Shown: positions 1 to 8,326 of the stretch, piece by piece
Layout of the letters: every line of letters starts with the position of its first letter
Position numbering within the stretch: the stretch's first letter is position 1
Origin: Cystobacter ferrugineus
GTDB lineage: Bacteria > Myxococcota > Myxococcia > Myxococcales > Myxococcaceae
Length of the DNA: 64,000 nt
NCBI RefSeq assembly: GCF_001887355.1
Contig: NZ_MPIN01000006.1
Span: forward strand, 606,838-670,837
Reading direction: 5' to 3'
Translations under genes and position numbers: made by a program
The notes under the pieces: model-generated
Told to the model about the DNA's origin: nothing
The model's input: only the letters and a program-made list of their open reading frames with translations
Database searches by the model: none

Positions 1-46
1 GCGAACCGCTAGGCTGTCCTCCTCCCCTTTCCCTGGAGGACAACCC

Positions 47-409
47 ATGCCGACCCTCATCGCCACTCCCACCCGCGTCACCGCCGCGGGCAACAAGCCC
101 AAGCTCATCGACGAGTACATCGGGCGGGTGAACACGCAGCAGAGCGGGCTCAGCGTCGCCCACATGCGCAGCCCGGGCGGCTGGCTCGAGCCCGGACAGA
201 CCCCCGAGTTCCAGGAGATGACGGTGGTGCTGCGCGGCCTGCTGCGCGTGGAACACCGCGGCGGCACGCTCGAGGTGCGCGCCGGACAGGCGGTGGTGAC
301 CGAGGCAGGAGAGTGGGTGCGCTACAGCACCCCCGAGGCCGAGGGCGCCGAGTACATCGCCATCTGCCTGCCAGCCTTCTCGCCCGACACCGTGCACCGC
401 GATCCCTGA
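47..409 (+). CDS. Cupin-domain protein
   Basis: A 120-residue single-domain protein with a cupin-like pattern of alternating beta strands. The stretch around residues 55-100 has the turn-rich arrangement of a small cupin (EMTVVLRGLLRVEH, then VRAGQAVVTEAGEWVRY). The usual first-motif histidines are poorly kept, so metal binding and catalysis are uncertain. The start is supported by a GGAGGA ribosome site seven bases upstream. It converges on the transporter gene to its right, 19 bases away, so the two are not co-transcribed. The substrate cannot be told from sequence; a small-molecule or regulatory sensor role is as likely as an enzyme. Confidence 0.75.
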   Translation: MPTLIATPTRVTAAGNKPKLIDEYIGRVNTQQSGLSVAHMRSPGGWLEPGQTPEFQEMTVVLRGLLRVEHRGGTLEVRAGQAVVTEAGEWVRYSTPEAEGAEYIAICLPAFSPDTVHRDP

Positions 410-428
410 GCGAGGTGGGCGCCCGGAC

Positions 429-1679
429 TCAGGGCGACGGAGACACGGAGTGGGCGGTCTGCTCACCCCGGCGCAGGGGCCAGAGCAGCGCCACGAAGGC
501 CACCGACAGGATCGTGCCCAGCAGGAAGACCTGGGCATAGCTCCACCCGAACCGGGTCGCGAGCAGACCCGCGAGCGGCCCGCCGGGGGACTTGCCCAGC
601 ACCTCCACGCTCGCGAGCAGCGTGTAGTGCGTGGCGCCAATGCGCCTGTCTACCCGCGACATCATGAACGCGAAGACGGCCGTGGTGAGCACGCCCCCGA
701 AGAAGTGCTCCGCCACGGTGACGGCGATGACTCCTTGCGCCGAGGGAGGATGAAGCGCCAGCCACCACTCGCCCCCGAGCGGGATGACGCGCAAGCACGA
801 GGCGAGCGCCAGCGCACCCAGCAGGGGCATCCGGGCCGCCAGCCAGCCCCCCGCCGCCGAACCCAGCAACGACGCCACCATGCCCCAGGTGCCCACCCAC
901 TGGCCGATCTGCGCGGCCGTGAAGCCCATGTCCACGAGGAAGGGCTTGAAGAGCACGTCCACCAGGGTCTCGCCCAGCTTGTAGGTGGCGATGAAGAGCA
1001 GCACCCAGCCCGTGCCCGGCAGGCGCCACGCGGCGGCGAGCCGCTCGCGCACCTCGCGCCATGACACGCGATCCCCCCCGCCCACCACCTCGCCGCGCCG
1101 GGGCTCGCGCGTCAGGGCCACCACCCCGAACACGCCCAGCGACAAGGCGGACATCACCAGGAAGATGCCCCTCCAGCCGAGCGAGCCGCTCATCCACACG
1201 AGCAGCCCGCCTCCGGTGAGCATCCCCAGCTTGTAGCCCACCACCTGGGCCGAGTTGCCCCACCCCAGCTCATGGGGCTCGAGCAGGTCCACCGCGAACC
1301 CGTCCACGGCGATGTCCTGCGTGGCCGCGAAGAGGTTCATCAGGAAGACGAGCCCCAACAGGGCCTTGAGCGCGTCGGGCACCGGCACGAAGGCCGCCAG
1401 GGCGCATGTCGCCGCGAGCCCCAACTGCATGGGCAATATCCACGACTTGCGCCGCCCCACGCGCTCCGAGCCATAGCGGTCCACCAGCGGCGCCCACAGG
1501 GCCTTGCCCATCCACGGCAGCGACAGCAGGCCCAGGCTGCTGATGACCAGCAGCGACACGCCCTGGGTGCGCAGGTACACCGGCAGCGCGGTGGTCTGGA
1601 AACCGAAGGGCAGCCCCTGCACGAAGTACAGCGCGCTGAGCAGGGCCACCTTGCGAGCTCGGGACGAAGTAGGCGTCAC
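429..1679 (-). CDS. PAT/AmpG-like major facilitator transporter
   Basis: A 416-residue inner-membrane protein with about 12 hydrophobic segments. The N-terminus ([20 protein letters not shown]) and the loop after helix 2 (WAPLVDRYG...GRRKSW) match the PAT/AmpG branch of the major facilitator superfamily, as does the [13 protein letters not shown] segment in helix 4. Known members import muropeptides from peptidoglycan recycling or carry acetyl-CoA. Substrate here is inferred only at the family level. Length is normal. It lies 22 bases downstream of a small membrane-protein gene on the same strand and is probably transcribed with it. Confidence 0.85.
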   Translation of the reverse strand: MTPTSSRARKVALLSALYFVQGLPFGFQTTALPVYLRTQGVSLLVISSLGLLSLPWMGKALWAPLVDRYGSERVGRRKSWILPMQLGLAATCALAAFVPVPDALKALLGLVFLMNLFAATQDIAVDGFAVDLLEPHELGWGNSAQVVGYKLGMLTGGGLLVWMSGSLGWRGIFLVMSALSLGVFGVVALTREPRRGEVVGGGDRVSWREVRERLAAAWRLPGTGWVLLFIATYKLGETLVDVLFKPFLVDMGFTAAQIGQWVGTWGMVASLLGSAAGGWLAARMPLLGALALASCLRVIPLGGEWWLALHPPSAQGVIAVTVAEHFFGGVLTTAVFAFMMSRVDRRIGATHYTLLASVEVLGKSPGGPLAGLLATRFGWSYAQVFLLGTILSVAFVALLWPLRRGEQTAHSVSPSP

Positions 1680-1701
1680 GCTCCGGACGCTAGCGGAGAA
1701 T

Positions 1702-1992
1702 TCAGCGCGCGCCGAACGTCTTCACCATCTTCGTGTACACGCCCATGATGAGCAGGGGCCCCACCCACATGCCGGTGAAGCGGGCCGCCCGCTCGTGCCC
1801 CATCAGCTCCGCCCCCAGCGAGAAGGCCATCGCGCACAAGCTGGTGAAAAGAAAGACATCCGAGGGAATCTTCGCCGCCTGTTGTTCCAGGAGCCGGGTG
1901 AGGGAGCTCTCCATGTGCTCGGCCCGCATGACCGCCGCCGCCCGGTACTCCTTCATCGACCGATGGCTCGCCGGATTGATGTCCTGCCGCAT
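1702..1992 (-). CDS. Small two-helix membrane protein
   Basis: A 96-residue protein of unknown function. The start at 1992 is chosen because GGGGGAGG lies just upstream; the open frame extends further but those residues look non-coding. A charged N-terminal half, with a predicted amphipathic helix around residues 20-45, is followed by two hydrophobic segments (about 50-66 and 74-90). It is the first gene of a likely two-gene unit with the AmpG-like transporter and is divergent from the DUF1990 genes. I do not recognise the family. Confidence 0.6.
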   Translation of the reverse strand: MRQDINPASHRSMKEYRAAAVMRAEHMESSLTRLLEQQAAKIPSDVFLFTSLCAMAFSLGAELMGHERAARFTGMWVGPLLIMGVYTKMVKTFGAR

Positions 1993-2097
1993 CCCGCCTC
2001 CCCCATGTGACGGAGCCGGCGTGGCTCCGTGCGCCCGTGGCGCTGCGTACCATATTAAGTCCTCCACCCCAGAGGGCGAGGGGCGGCGGGGAGGGGC

Positions 2098-2706
2098 ATG
2101 CAAGCGAGCGAGCAGGTACACGAGGGGTTGCTATTCGCGGCGGACGGAGCGGGTCCCCTGCTGCAGCGAGACTACTGGGGACTCATCGACCGGTGCGCGA
2201 GCTCACCCACGGAAGTGATGGAGTGGGTGGCCTCGCACTTCGGGGAGTTCGCCCCCAAGGAGCTGTGTGTCTTCGAGCGAACGGGTAGCCCCAACGGGCC
2301 CCTGAAGCTGGGCGACGAGATGGAGGTGCGCATCCGGGGCGCGGGCCAGTGCCACGTGCGTGTCATCCACCAGGATCGTCAGAGCTTCACCCTGGGCACC
2401 CTGCCCGGCCACCCCGAGGCGGGACGCATCACGTTTGGCGCCTACCGGAATGAGCAGGGCGACGTCATCTTCCACATTCGAAGCCGGGCACGCTCCGGCT
2501 CGCCAATCATCTACCTGGGGTTCTACACCGGCGGCGAGGCCATGCAGACGAACACCTGGACGGACTTCGTGAACAACGTCGCCCTCACCGTGGGTGAGGG
2601 AATCATCGGCTTCATCCACGCGGACACGACCGTGATGGAAAAGGAGCACGAGGAAGAGGACGACGTCCAGGGCCCCACCTATCTCGCACGGGGAGACGAG
2701 ACATGA
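2098..2706 (+). CDS. DUF1990-family protein
   Basis: A 202-residue cytoplasmic protein matching the DUF1990 family. The clearest signature is the central TLPGHPEAGRITF segment (residues about 100-112), followed by a strand-rich region with the family's IIYLGFYTGGEAMQ block. No signal peptide or membrane segment is visible. GGGGAGGGG precedes the start. Its last four bases overlap the start of the next gene, which carries a second DUF1990-type domain, so the two are translationally coupled and probably act together. The biochemical role of the family is not established; a lipid- or small-ligand-binding fold is only an inference. Confidence 0.75.
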   Translation: MQASEQVHEGLLFAADGAGPLLQRDYWGLIDRCASSPTEVMEWVASHFGEFAPKELCVFERTGSPNGPLKLGDEMEVRIRGAGQCHVRVIHQDRQSFTLGTLPGHPEAGRITFGAYRNEQGDVIFHIRSRARSGSPIIYLGFYTGGEAMQTNTWTDFVNNVALTVGEGIIGFIHADTTVMEKEHEEEDDVQGPTYLARGDET

Positions 2707-3935
2707 CGAACGTCGAGTGGCGCTTGATGTCGGGCTGGTCGGACAAGGAGGTGATGGAGCGGCTCGCGCGCGCCTCCACCCTGCCCCTCAACTTCGAGGT
2801 GCAGGAGAAGGACATGACGGCCGACAACGGCTGGAGCCAGGTGGAATCCCAGGCCATCATCGGCTGTGACCCTCCGGGCCCGCCCAAGGAGGGCGACGCG
2901 TTCCACAAGCTCAAGGACGCCGTGACGCGCATGGGCTTCTCCGACCCGCGCATCGTGCACGGACACTTCAGCGACACCATGCCGCTGCTGGGCCGCCCGA
3001 TGATGCTCGAGCTGAGGCCCCTGGTGGGCCTGCGCTACCTGTGCCCGGTGCGCGTGCGCGCCGTGCGCTCCGAGGTGGATGACGAGCGCACCGTCTACGG
3101 CTTCAGCATCGACACGCTGCAGGGGCACGTCGAGGCGGGGCGTGAGTGGTTCCAGCTCAGCAAGGCTCACCACACGGGCGAGCTGCGCTTCCACATCCGC
3201 GCCGCGTGGCGCGAGGGGCAGTTCCCCAACTGGTGGAGCTACGTGGGCTTCGAGCTGGTGGGCCGCCGCTACCAGCGCGCCTGGCACCACCTGGCCCACC
3301 AGCGATTGAGGGAGCTGCTGCGCGGCGGCCACCTGGAACAACATCCGGACGCCCAGGCCCTGCAGGAGGCGAACCTCCGGGTGAGCCGGCTGCCCGTGCA
3401 GTTCGCCTCGCAGCGGGGCCTCAGCCGCCGCCTGCTGGGGGTGGAGCACGAAGTGGAGCGCGACCAGGGAAACAACGGGTGGAGCACCCTGGGACTCGGA
3501 GTGCTTGCCGGCATGCGCGGCTTCAGCGCCCCGGCCCTGCTCGGCGTCCACTTCTCCCGCGAGCCCCGGACCGCGCCCTCGGGAAACCTGGGGCTGCTCG
3601 CCTCGCCCCTCGTATCGCGCGCGCTCGCGGTGCTGGCGGCGGGCGAGGTGGTCGCCGACAAGACCCCGTGGATTCCCGCACGCATCTCGCCGCCCGCGCT
3701 GGTGGGCCGGGCCCTCTCGGGCGCGCTGGTGGGAGCCGCCGTGTCACCCCGCCGCCAGCTCGCTCCGGTCCACGCGGTGCTGGGCGCCGCGGCGGCGGTG
3801 GCCTCGTCCTTCACCTTCTACGCACTGCGTCGGTTCATGACGCGCCGCCTGGGTGTGCCCAACGTGGTGGCGGGGCTCGCGGAAGACGCCGTGGCCGCCG
3901 CGCTCGGGGGCAAGCTGTTCGCCGCACTGCGGTAA
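2703..3935 (+). CDS. DUF1990 domain fused to a DUF4126-like membrane domain
   Basis: A 410-residue protein with two parts. Residues about 1-210 form a second DUF1990-like domain (GFSIDTLQGHVEAGREWF corresponds to the TLPGHPE motif of the upstream gene). Residues about 255-410 are hydrophobic and glycine/alanine rich, with the MRGFSAPALLG start and the PNVVAGLAEDAVA finish typical of DUF4126 membrane proteins (four to five helices). Between them is a charged linker. The ATGA overlap with the upstream gene implies coupled translation. The fusion suggests the soluble domain works at the inner membrane. No function is known for either half. Confidence 0.75.
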   Translation: MTNVEWRLMSGWSDKEVMERLARASTLPLNFEVQEKDMTADNGWSQVESQAIIGCDPPGPPKEGDAFHKLKDAVTRMGFSDPRIVHGHFSDTMPLLGRPMMLELRPLVGLRYLCPVRVRAVRSEVDDERTVYGFSIDTLQGHVEAGREWFQLSKAHHTGELRFHIRAAWREGQFPNWWSYVGFELVGRRYQRAWHHLAHQRLRELLRGGHLEQHPDAQALQEANLRVSRLPVQFASQRGLSRRLLGVEHEVERDQGNNGWSTLGLGVLAGMRGFSAPALLGVHFSREPRTAPSGNLGLLASPLVSRALAVLAAGEVVADKTPWIPARISPPALVGRALSGALVGAAVSPRRQLAPVHAVLGAAAAVASSFTFYALRRFMTRRLGVPNVVAGLAEDAVAAALGGKLFAALR

Positions 3936-4022
3936 AGACAGACAGGGGAACCCGGGTGATACGCTGGAAGCCCGCTCGCCTCCCCGACGAGCGGGCGCAC
4001 CTGCCTACCCCCGGAGTCCCCA

Positions 4023-4910
4023 ATGCGTTGCACTCGTCACGCGGCCCTGGTCGCGGGCCTCACCACCACCCTCCTCGCCGTCCCCGCTCTCGCCACGAAT
4101 TACACGCTGTGGATTCACGGCAAGAATGGCGGCGGCACCCAGCCGGGCAACTACAACGACTTCTCCAACTGGGGCCCGAGCACGGTCTCCGCGGGTGTGA
4201 ACAAGAAGGCCGTCAACTGGAACGGCACCCAGCGCATCTCCGTGGAGAACTACCGCATCCGCGATGCGCTCGACTGCTTCTGCACGGGTGGCAACTGGTG
4301 CTACGTCGCCGTGCACAGCGCGGGAGATTTGCAGATTGGCTATGCGCTGTCGCTCTACGGCGGCTCCACGCGCTCCATCAAGAACGCCACGCCCAACAGC
4401 AGTGGCGTGTGTGGCAACGCGGGCGGCACCCAGGTGGGCTGGAACATCAAGTGGGTGGACGTGGCCTCGGGCGCGGGCGGCGGCAGCGAGCTGGCGGACC
4501 ACGGCGACTGGGCGGTGAAGGACCCCATCGTGAGCGACCTGGTCACCACCACGGCGCGCGGCATGTACAACCACAACACCACGCGCTCGGTGTGGTTCTA
4601 CAACTTCGCCGCCTCCAAGGGCACCGCCTACTCGGGCATCCTCCCGGGCCAGGATGACGAGGCCGTGTCCTATCACTCCACGGGAGGCGTCTCCGGCTCC
4701 TCGGGCAGCTCGCTGTGCAACCCCGGCGACTGGTTCTGCGGCGGCACGCTCAACACCGGCACCAGTGCATGCAGCTCCGGCCAGGCCAAGTGGTCCTACC
4801 ACTCGGTGAGCTTCCGGGATGACGGCGAGGACTACAGCCACTCGGGCAACGGCAACTGGGAAGGCATCCCCGGCGTGGTGCGCAAGGACGTGGCCAGCCG
4901 CGCCTACTGA
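4023..4910 (+). CDS. Secreted alpha/beta-hydrolase-like protein
   Basis: A 295-residue exported protein. It has a signal peptide with likely cleavage after residue 24 (AVPALA). The mature part begins with a strand then WIHGKNGGG, resembling the oxyanion region of lipases. The segment AVHSAGDLQIG (near residue 95) could be a nucleophile elbow with the serine in H-S-A-G. Aspartates near residue 216 and a histidine near 260 could complete a triad. Paired cysteines (near 87-93, 231-239 and 249) fit an extracytoplasmic protein. Hydrolase activity is inference; nothing identifies the substrate. It is a single gene. Confidence 0.6.
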   Translation: MRCTRHAALVAGLTTTLLAVPALATNYTLWIHGKNGGGTQPGNYNDFSNWGPSTVSAGVNKKAVNWNGTQRISVENYRIRDALDCFCTGGNWCYVAVHSAGDLQIGYALSLYGGSTRSIKNATPNSSGVCGNAGGTQVGWNIKWVDVASGAGGGSELADHGDWAVKDPIVSDLVTTTARGMYNHNTTRSVWFYNFAASKGTAYSGILPGQDDEAVSYHSTGGVSGSSGSSLCNPGDWFCGGTLNTGTSACSSGQAKWSYHSVSFRDDGEDYSHSGNGNWEGIPGVVRKDVASRAY

Positions 4911-5136
4911 ACAGCAGCCCACTCAACCACCAGGCCCGTGTTCGCTCCGTCAGGACGGAGCGTTCTCGCCAGCTACCACCGAAGACGAACTGGATTCCCA
5001 CCGCCTCGAATCAATGAGATAGCAAAATGACTGGGGAGCCACGCCATTCTTGATCAACGACCGCGATTCCAGCTCACCGGCGCCCCCGCCCACCGCACTT
5101 TCTGGTGACGAGCACCCCCTTCGGTAGGATGAGCCC

Positions 5137-5526
5137 ATGCACATCGAACACGTCGCCATCTGGACGCGGGACCTCGAACGGCTCCGCTCGTTCTACGAGA
5201 CGTATTTCCAGGCCAGCGCGGGGCCTCGGTACGTCAACGAGCGCAAGCGCTTCTCCTCGTACTTCCTGAGCTTCGCCTCGGGAGCACGTCTGGAGCTCAT
5301 GACGAAGCCCCTCCTGGTGGACGCGAGCGGCAACGCCGAGACGCCGCCCACCGGCTACGCGCACCTGGCGCTCTCGGTGGGCTCGCGCGAAGAGGTGGAC
5401 TCCATGGCCGAGCGCTTCCGCCGTGACGGGCTCCCCGTGGTGGATGGTCCCCGGCAGACGGGAGACGGCTACTACGAGTGCGTCGTGCTCGATCCCGACG
5501 GCAACCGCATCGAAATCACCGTGTGA
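5137..5526 (+). CDS. VOC (glyoxalase/dioxygenase-like) protein
   Basis: A 129-residue protein with the two beta-alpha-beta-beta-beta modules of the vicinal oxygen chelate superfamily. It starts [19 protein letters not shown] and ends [13 protein letters not shown]. Candidate metal ligands are His5, Glu53, His76 and Glu126, the usual set for glyoxalase I-like enzymes. Its length equals a single-domain member that would dimerise. The reaction is not predictable: glyoxalase, epoxide opening and antibiotic binding all occur in the family. GGTAGGA precedes the ATG. It is monocistronic and followed by insertion-derived debris. Confidence 0.85.
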   Translation: MHIEHVAIWTRDLERLRSFYETYFQASAGPRYVNERKRFSSYFLSFASGARLELMTKPLLVDASGNAETPPTGYAHLALSVGSREEVDSMAERFRRDGLPVVDGPRQTGDGYYECVVLDPDGNRIEITV

Positions 5527-5631
5527 GCCACGTCGCGAGCGAGAGGTGAGCCAGTTCCGTTGCCCCGAGCATCTCCTGCTGGACCCTGGTTTTGGACTCG
5601 CGCAGAACGCATAGGGCAAATGGGAGGCCTG

Positions 5632-5720
5632 CAGTACCCTTTGGGCACACGCCTGCTCAGTCCCCCTCTCAGGGGCGCGGCAGAGGGCTTGGGCCTGAGG
5701 GCAACCGCGGCCTGGCGCTC
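5632..5720. repeat. Dispersed repeat R, second half
   Basis: This segment aligns closely with the second half of the repeat next to the IS copy at 63.5 kb (about 63512-63600): both run CTTTGGG.ACACGCCTGCTCAG and end GCAACCGCGGCCTGGCGCTC. Together with the first-half copy at about 7325-7428 it brackets the BAAT-type gene. It explains most of the 355-base gap before that gene. It has no coding frame of its own. Confidence 0.75.
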
Positions 5721-5881
5721 AATGCCGTCATGTCTCCATTGCCGGCATTGCCGGTTTCCTGTCGAGACAATTGCTTGTCATCCGTCCTCAACCGGGAGGC
5801 GCTCGCCTCGGAATGGACGGGTTCTCGGTGAGGAATCGCAGTCGCCAAATTCGTTGGGCTTATTGGGAAGGGAGAGCCGGC

Positions 5882-7285
5882 ATGTTCCTGAAGAAAAGGG
5901 TGCGCCGCAGTCCGGTGTTGCCTTGGAGCCTGGCCGCAGGCGTGGCGAATGCCGAGCCTGCCATCAGTATCACTCCGGCGGGCGGCACGCTGATCGATGA
6001 ACCGCTATCGATCGTGGTCCGCGGACTCGAATCCGGTGCGCAGGTCTCGGTGAAGGCGCGGCTGGTGGATGACCGCGGAATAGCATGGACGTCGGAAGCA
6101 CTGGTTTATGCCGATAACGATGGCATCGTTGATCTCACCAGCGCCGCCTCGACCGGGGGAACCTATCAGGGTGTCGATGCGAGCGGACTGCTCTGGTCGA
6201 TGATGCCGGTTACCCCGGACGAGCTCGACACCTATCGCAAGGAGATGCCGAAGCATCCCGAACGCACTGCTGCGCCCACGTTCGATGAACCCGGAGAGAG
6301 CGAGCTGCGCATCTGGGCAGAACGCAACGGCCGCGAGCTTGCTACCACCCTTTACCACCAGCGCCGCATCGCTGCCGATGTCGAGGTTCGCGCCGTGCGG
6401 GATGGGCGCCTGCGCGGTGTCCTCTACAGACCGAAGGGCGGTAGCGGCAGCAGGCCCGCGTTGATATGGATGATGGGCTCCGGCGGGAGCGTCGACAGCC
6501 GCTATGCGCCATTGCTCGCTTCTCGCGGCTACACCGTCCTCGCGCTCGGCTATTTCGGATATGCGGATCTACCCGCCGCATCGCACAATCTGCCGATCGA
6601 ATATGTCGGTGAAGCGCTTGATTGGATGGCCCGTGAGACCGGGCGATCCAGAACGGTGGTGGTGGGAATGTCGCGCGGGACCGAGGCGGCGCTGCTGACC
6701 GGCAGCTTCTACCCGGACAAGGTGGCCGGCGTGGTTGCCTACGCTCCCAGCCACGTTGTCAACAACGGCATCGACGACAAGGGCAACGTGGCCGTACCCA
6801 ACTGGACCTGGCAAGGCAAACCGTTGCCGTTCGCGCAGGCGTCATTTCCGGACGCCGCGACCTGGCTGAAGATGGGGGCGGAAAAGCCGTATATGGGTAC
6901 CCCCATCTATCTCAGTGCATGGAACAACCCCGGTGCAGACGAACGCTATGGGATTCCGGTCGAGCGGATCGCGGCTCCGATACTGCTCATCTCCGGCTCC
7001 GGCGACGATCTGTGGCCGTCTGCGATCGGTGGCGACCGGATCGTGGCACGGCTCAAGGCGAAGAACTTCCGCTATCCTTATCGCCACTATCGGGCACCAG
7101 GGGCAGGTCATCTGTTCACTCCGCCCAATTTCGTGTCGACCATGTCGGACTGGACTTTCCTTCGCGCGATCTTCGTCTCCACGGGTGGCACACCGGCGCT
7201 GAACGCCGCAGCATCGCGGCAGGCCTGGAGCGAGCTGCTTCGTTTCCTTGGTCAGGTCGACGGCGCAAAGCGGAAGAGCCGTTAG
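5882..7285 (+). CDS. Acyl-CoA thioester hydrolase / BAAT-family hydrolase
   Basis: A 467-residue protein with the two-domain layout of acyl-CoA thioesterases and bile-acid-CoA:amino-acid acyltransferases. An N-terminal beta-sandwich (about 25-150) is followed by an alpha/beta hydrolase (about 180-460). The nucleophile is Ser264 in VVGMSRGTEAA, the acid Asp375 in SGSGDDLWPS and the base His410 in GAGHLF. The start at 5882 follows GGGAGAG; the N-terminus looks like a shortened signal peptide (MFLKKRVRR...AGVANA). Codon use is visibly less GC-biased at third positions than its neighbours. Halves of dispersed repeat R flank it, which points to transfer. Secreted esterase or beta-lactam-resistance-like roles of relatives are only possibilities. 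Confidence 0.8.
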   Translation: MFLKKRVRRSPVLPWSLAAGVANAEPAISITPAGGTLIDEPLSIVVRGLESGAQVSVKARLVDDRGIAWTSEALVYADNDGIVDLTSAASTGGTYQGVDASGLLWSMMPVTPDELDTYRKEMPKHPERTAAPTFDEPGESELRIWAERNGRELATTLYHQRRIAADVEVRAVRDGRLRGVLYRPKGGSGSRPALIWMMGSGGSVDSRYAPLLASRGYTVLALGYFGYADLPAASHNLPIEYVGEALDWMARETGRSRTVVVGMSRGTEAALLTGSFYPDKVAGVVAYAPSHVVNNGIDDKGNVAVPNWTWQGKPLPFAQASFPDAATWLKMGAEKPYMGTPIYLSAWNNPGADERYGIPVERIAAPILLISGSGDDLWPSAIGGDRIVARLKAKNFRYPYRHYRAPGAGHLFTPPNFVSTMSDWTFLRAIFVSTGGTPALNAAASRQAWSELLRFLGQVDGAKRKSR

Positions 7286-7324
7286 AATGTGCGACCCAAT
7301 CATCGGGCGAATGGAAGGCCTGGA

Positions 7325-7428
7325 GAGAGGGTGAGGGCTGGAGCAGAGGGACCAAGGAGGGCTGCGGACGGGTGCCGCCGAGCTGTGCGCCACGCCGGTG
7401 GACAGGCCGTGCAGCCGCCGAAGCCCCA
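7325..7428. repeat. Dispersed repeat R, first half
   Basis: About three quarters of positions match the first half of the repeat at about 63420-63525, including GAGGG.GAGGGCTGG.GCAG. The order around the BAAT-type gene is second half, gene, first half, so the gene sits between fragments of two copies rather than inside one. The segment has no credible coding frame. Confidence 0.65.
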
Positions 7429-7480
7429 GTTGCACGACAATCTCCTCGCCACCATCCCCGCGGACTTCTAGCCTGGAAGC

Positions 7481-8089
7481 ATGGAGCTCTTCGAAAAGTT
7501 GCTGCAGGAGTCCTCGCTTCACGACCACGCCGGCTCGGCCTCCAGTCGGGCCGCGCTCAAGGCGAAGCTGGCACCCTCCGGCACCGTGAAGCAGGTGGCC
7601 GAAGATCTGAAGGTTTCCGAGGGAGAGGACCTGCACTTCGACGGCGGCCTCGTGGTGAAGGGCAACCTCGTCATCGAGGACCAGGGGCGCCTGCTCGTGG
7701 CCGGCGACCTGGTAGTGGAGGGCAACATCATCCACGAGGGCTTCGACTACTCCCTGCTCTTCGTCGGAGGCTCGCTCGAGGCAGACAATCTCCTCTTCCA
7801 TGGCGAGCTCGTCGTCCTCGGAGGCTTCACGCTCGAGGGCATCGCGTGGACCTACTACAGTGACTACTCCACCTACGCCGACACGCTGTCCGCCAGACTC
7901 GTCGTGGCGGATGACCGCGAGGACGCTATCGGGACGGTGCGCGCGGACCACCACCTCGTCGGCCACTCCAGTAAAATCGGTCCCAAGCTGAGCAAGCTGC
8001 TCGAGAAGGGGCTCGTGGATGAAGAGGGCAAGTGGTCCTACTCCACGCTCGCGAACAAGCTGCTGAAGAAGGAAGCACTGCTGCCGTGA
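7481..8089 (+). CDS. Hypothetical beta-helix-like protein
   Basis: A 202-residue soluble protein with no signal peptide. Residues about 45-125 show short strand-turn repeats (GGLVVKGNLVIED, GRLLVAGDLVVEG, FVGGSLEADNLLF, GELVVLGGFTLEG) at a spacing of about 18-20, as in a parallel beta-helix similar to polymer-forming or bactofilin-like folds. The C-terminal 50 residues are charged and probably helical. A weak GGAAG ribosome site precedes the ATG. It is not a recognised bactofilin and I give no function. It may be complete, since it ends before the IS3-type end at 8191. Confidence 0.6.
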   Translation: MELFEKLLQESSLHDHAGSASSRAALKAKLAPSGTVKQVAEDLKVSEGEDLHFDGGLVVKGNLVIEDQGRLLVAGDLVVEGNIIHEGFDYSLLFVGGSLEADNLLFHGELVVLGGFTLEGIAWTYYSDYSTYADTLSARLVVADDREDAIGTVRADHHLVGHSSKIGPKLSKLLEKGLVDEEGKWSYSTLANKLLKKEALLP

Positions 8090-8190
8090 CGTGATGCCAT
8101 GCACCACGCGGGCGGCGGCCGCTCCTGCACGCGGCCTCGCTCGTGCTACCAGTGGCGTCCAAGGCCAACTTCACCAGGTACGTCACCGCG

Positions 8191-8219
8191 CCTACTGTCC
8201 ACGTAACCGGGCAAGCCCG
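8191..8219. mobile_element. Solo terminal inverted repeat of an IS3-type element
   Basis: CCTACTGTCCACGTAACCGG followed by GCAAGCCC is the right-end sequence found directly after the IS3 transposase remnant at 40968, with one G missing from the G run. The inverse sequence occurs at 53372. No transposase sequence is attached here, so this is a solo relic. Confidence 0.65.
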
Positions 8220-8326
8220 CCGCCCAGGCGTGACCGTCACATCCGTTCCGCGTTCCCTCCATCAGGGTAGTCAGGTGCAAGGCTCCGGGGGGAGCCCTGC
8301 CCCTGGAGCACGGGAGAGGCTCGCAC

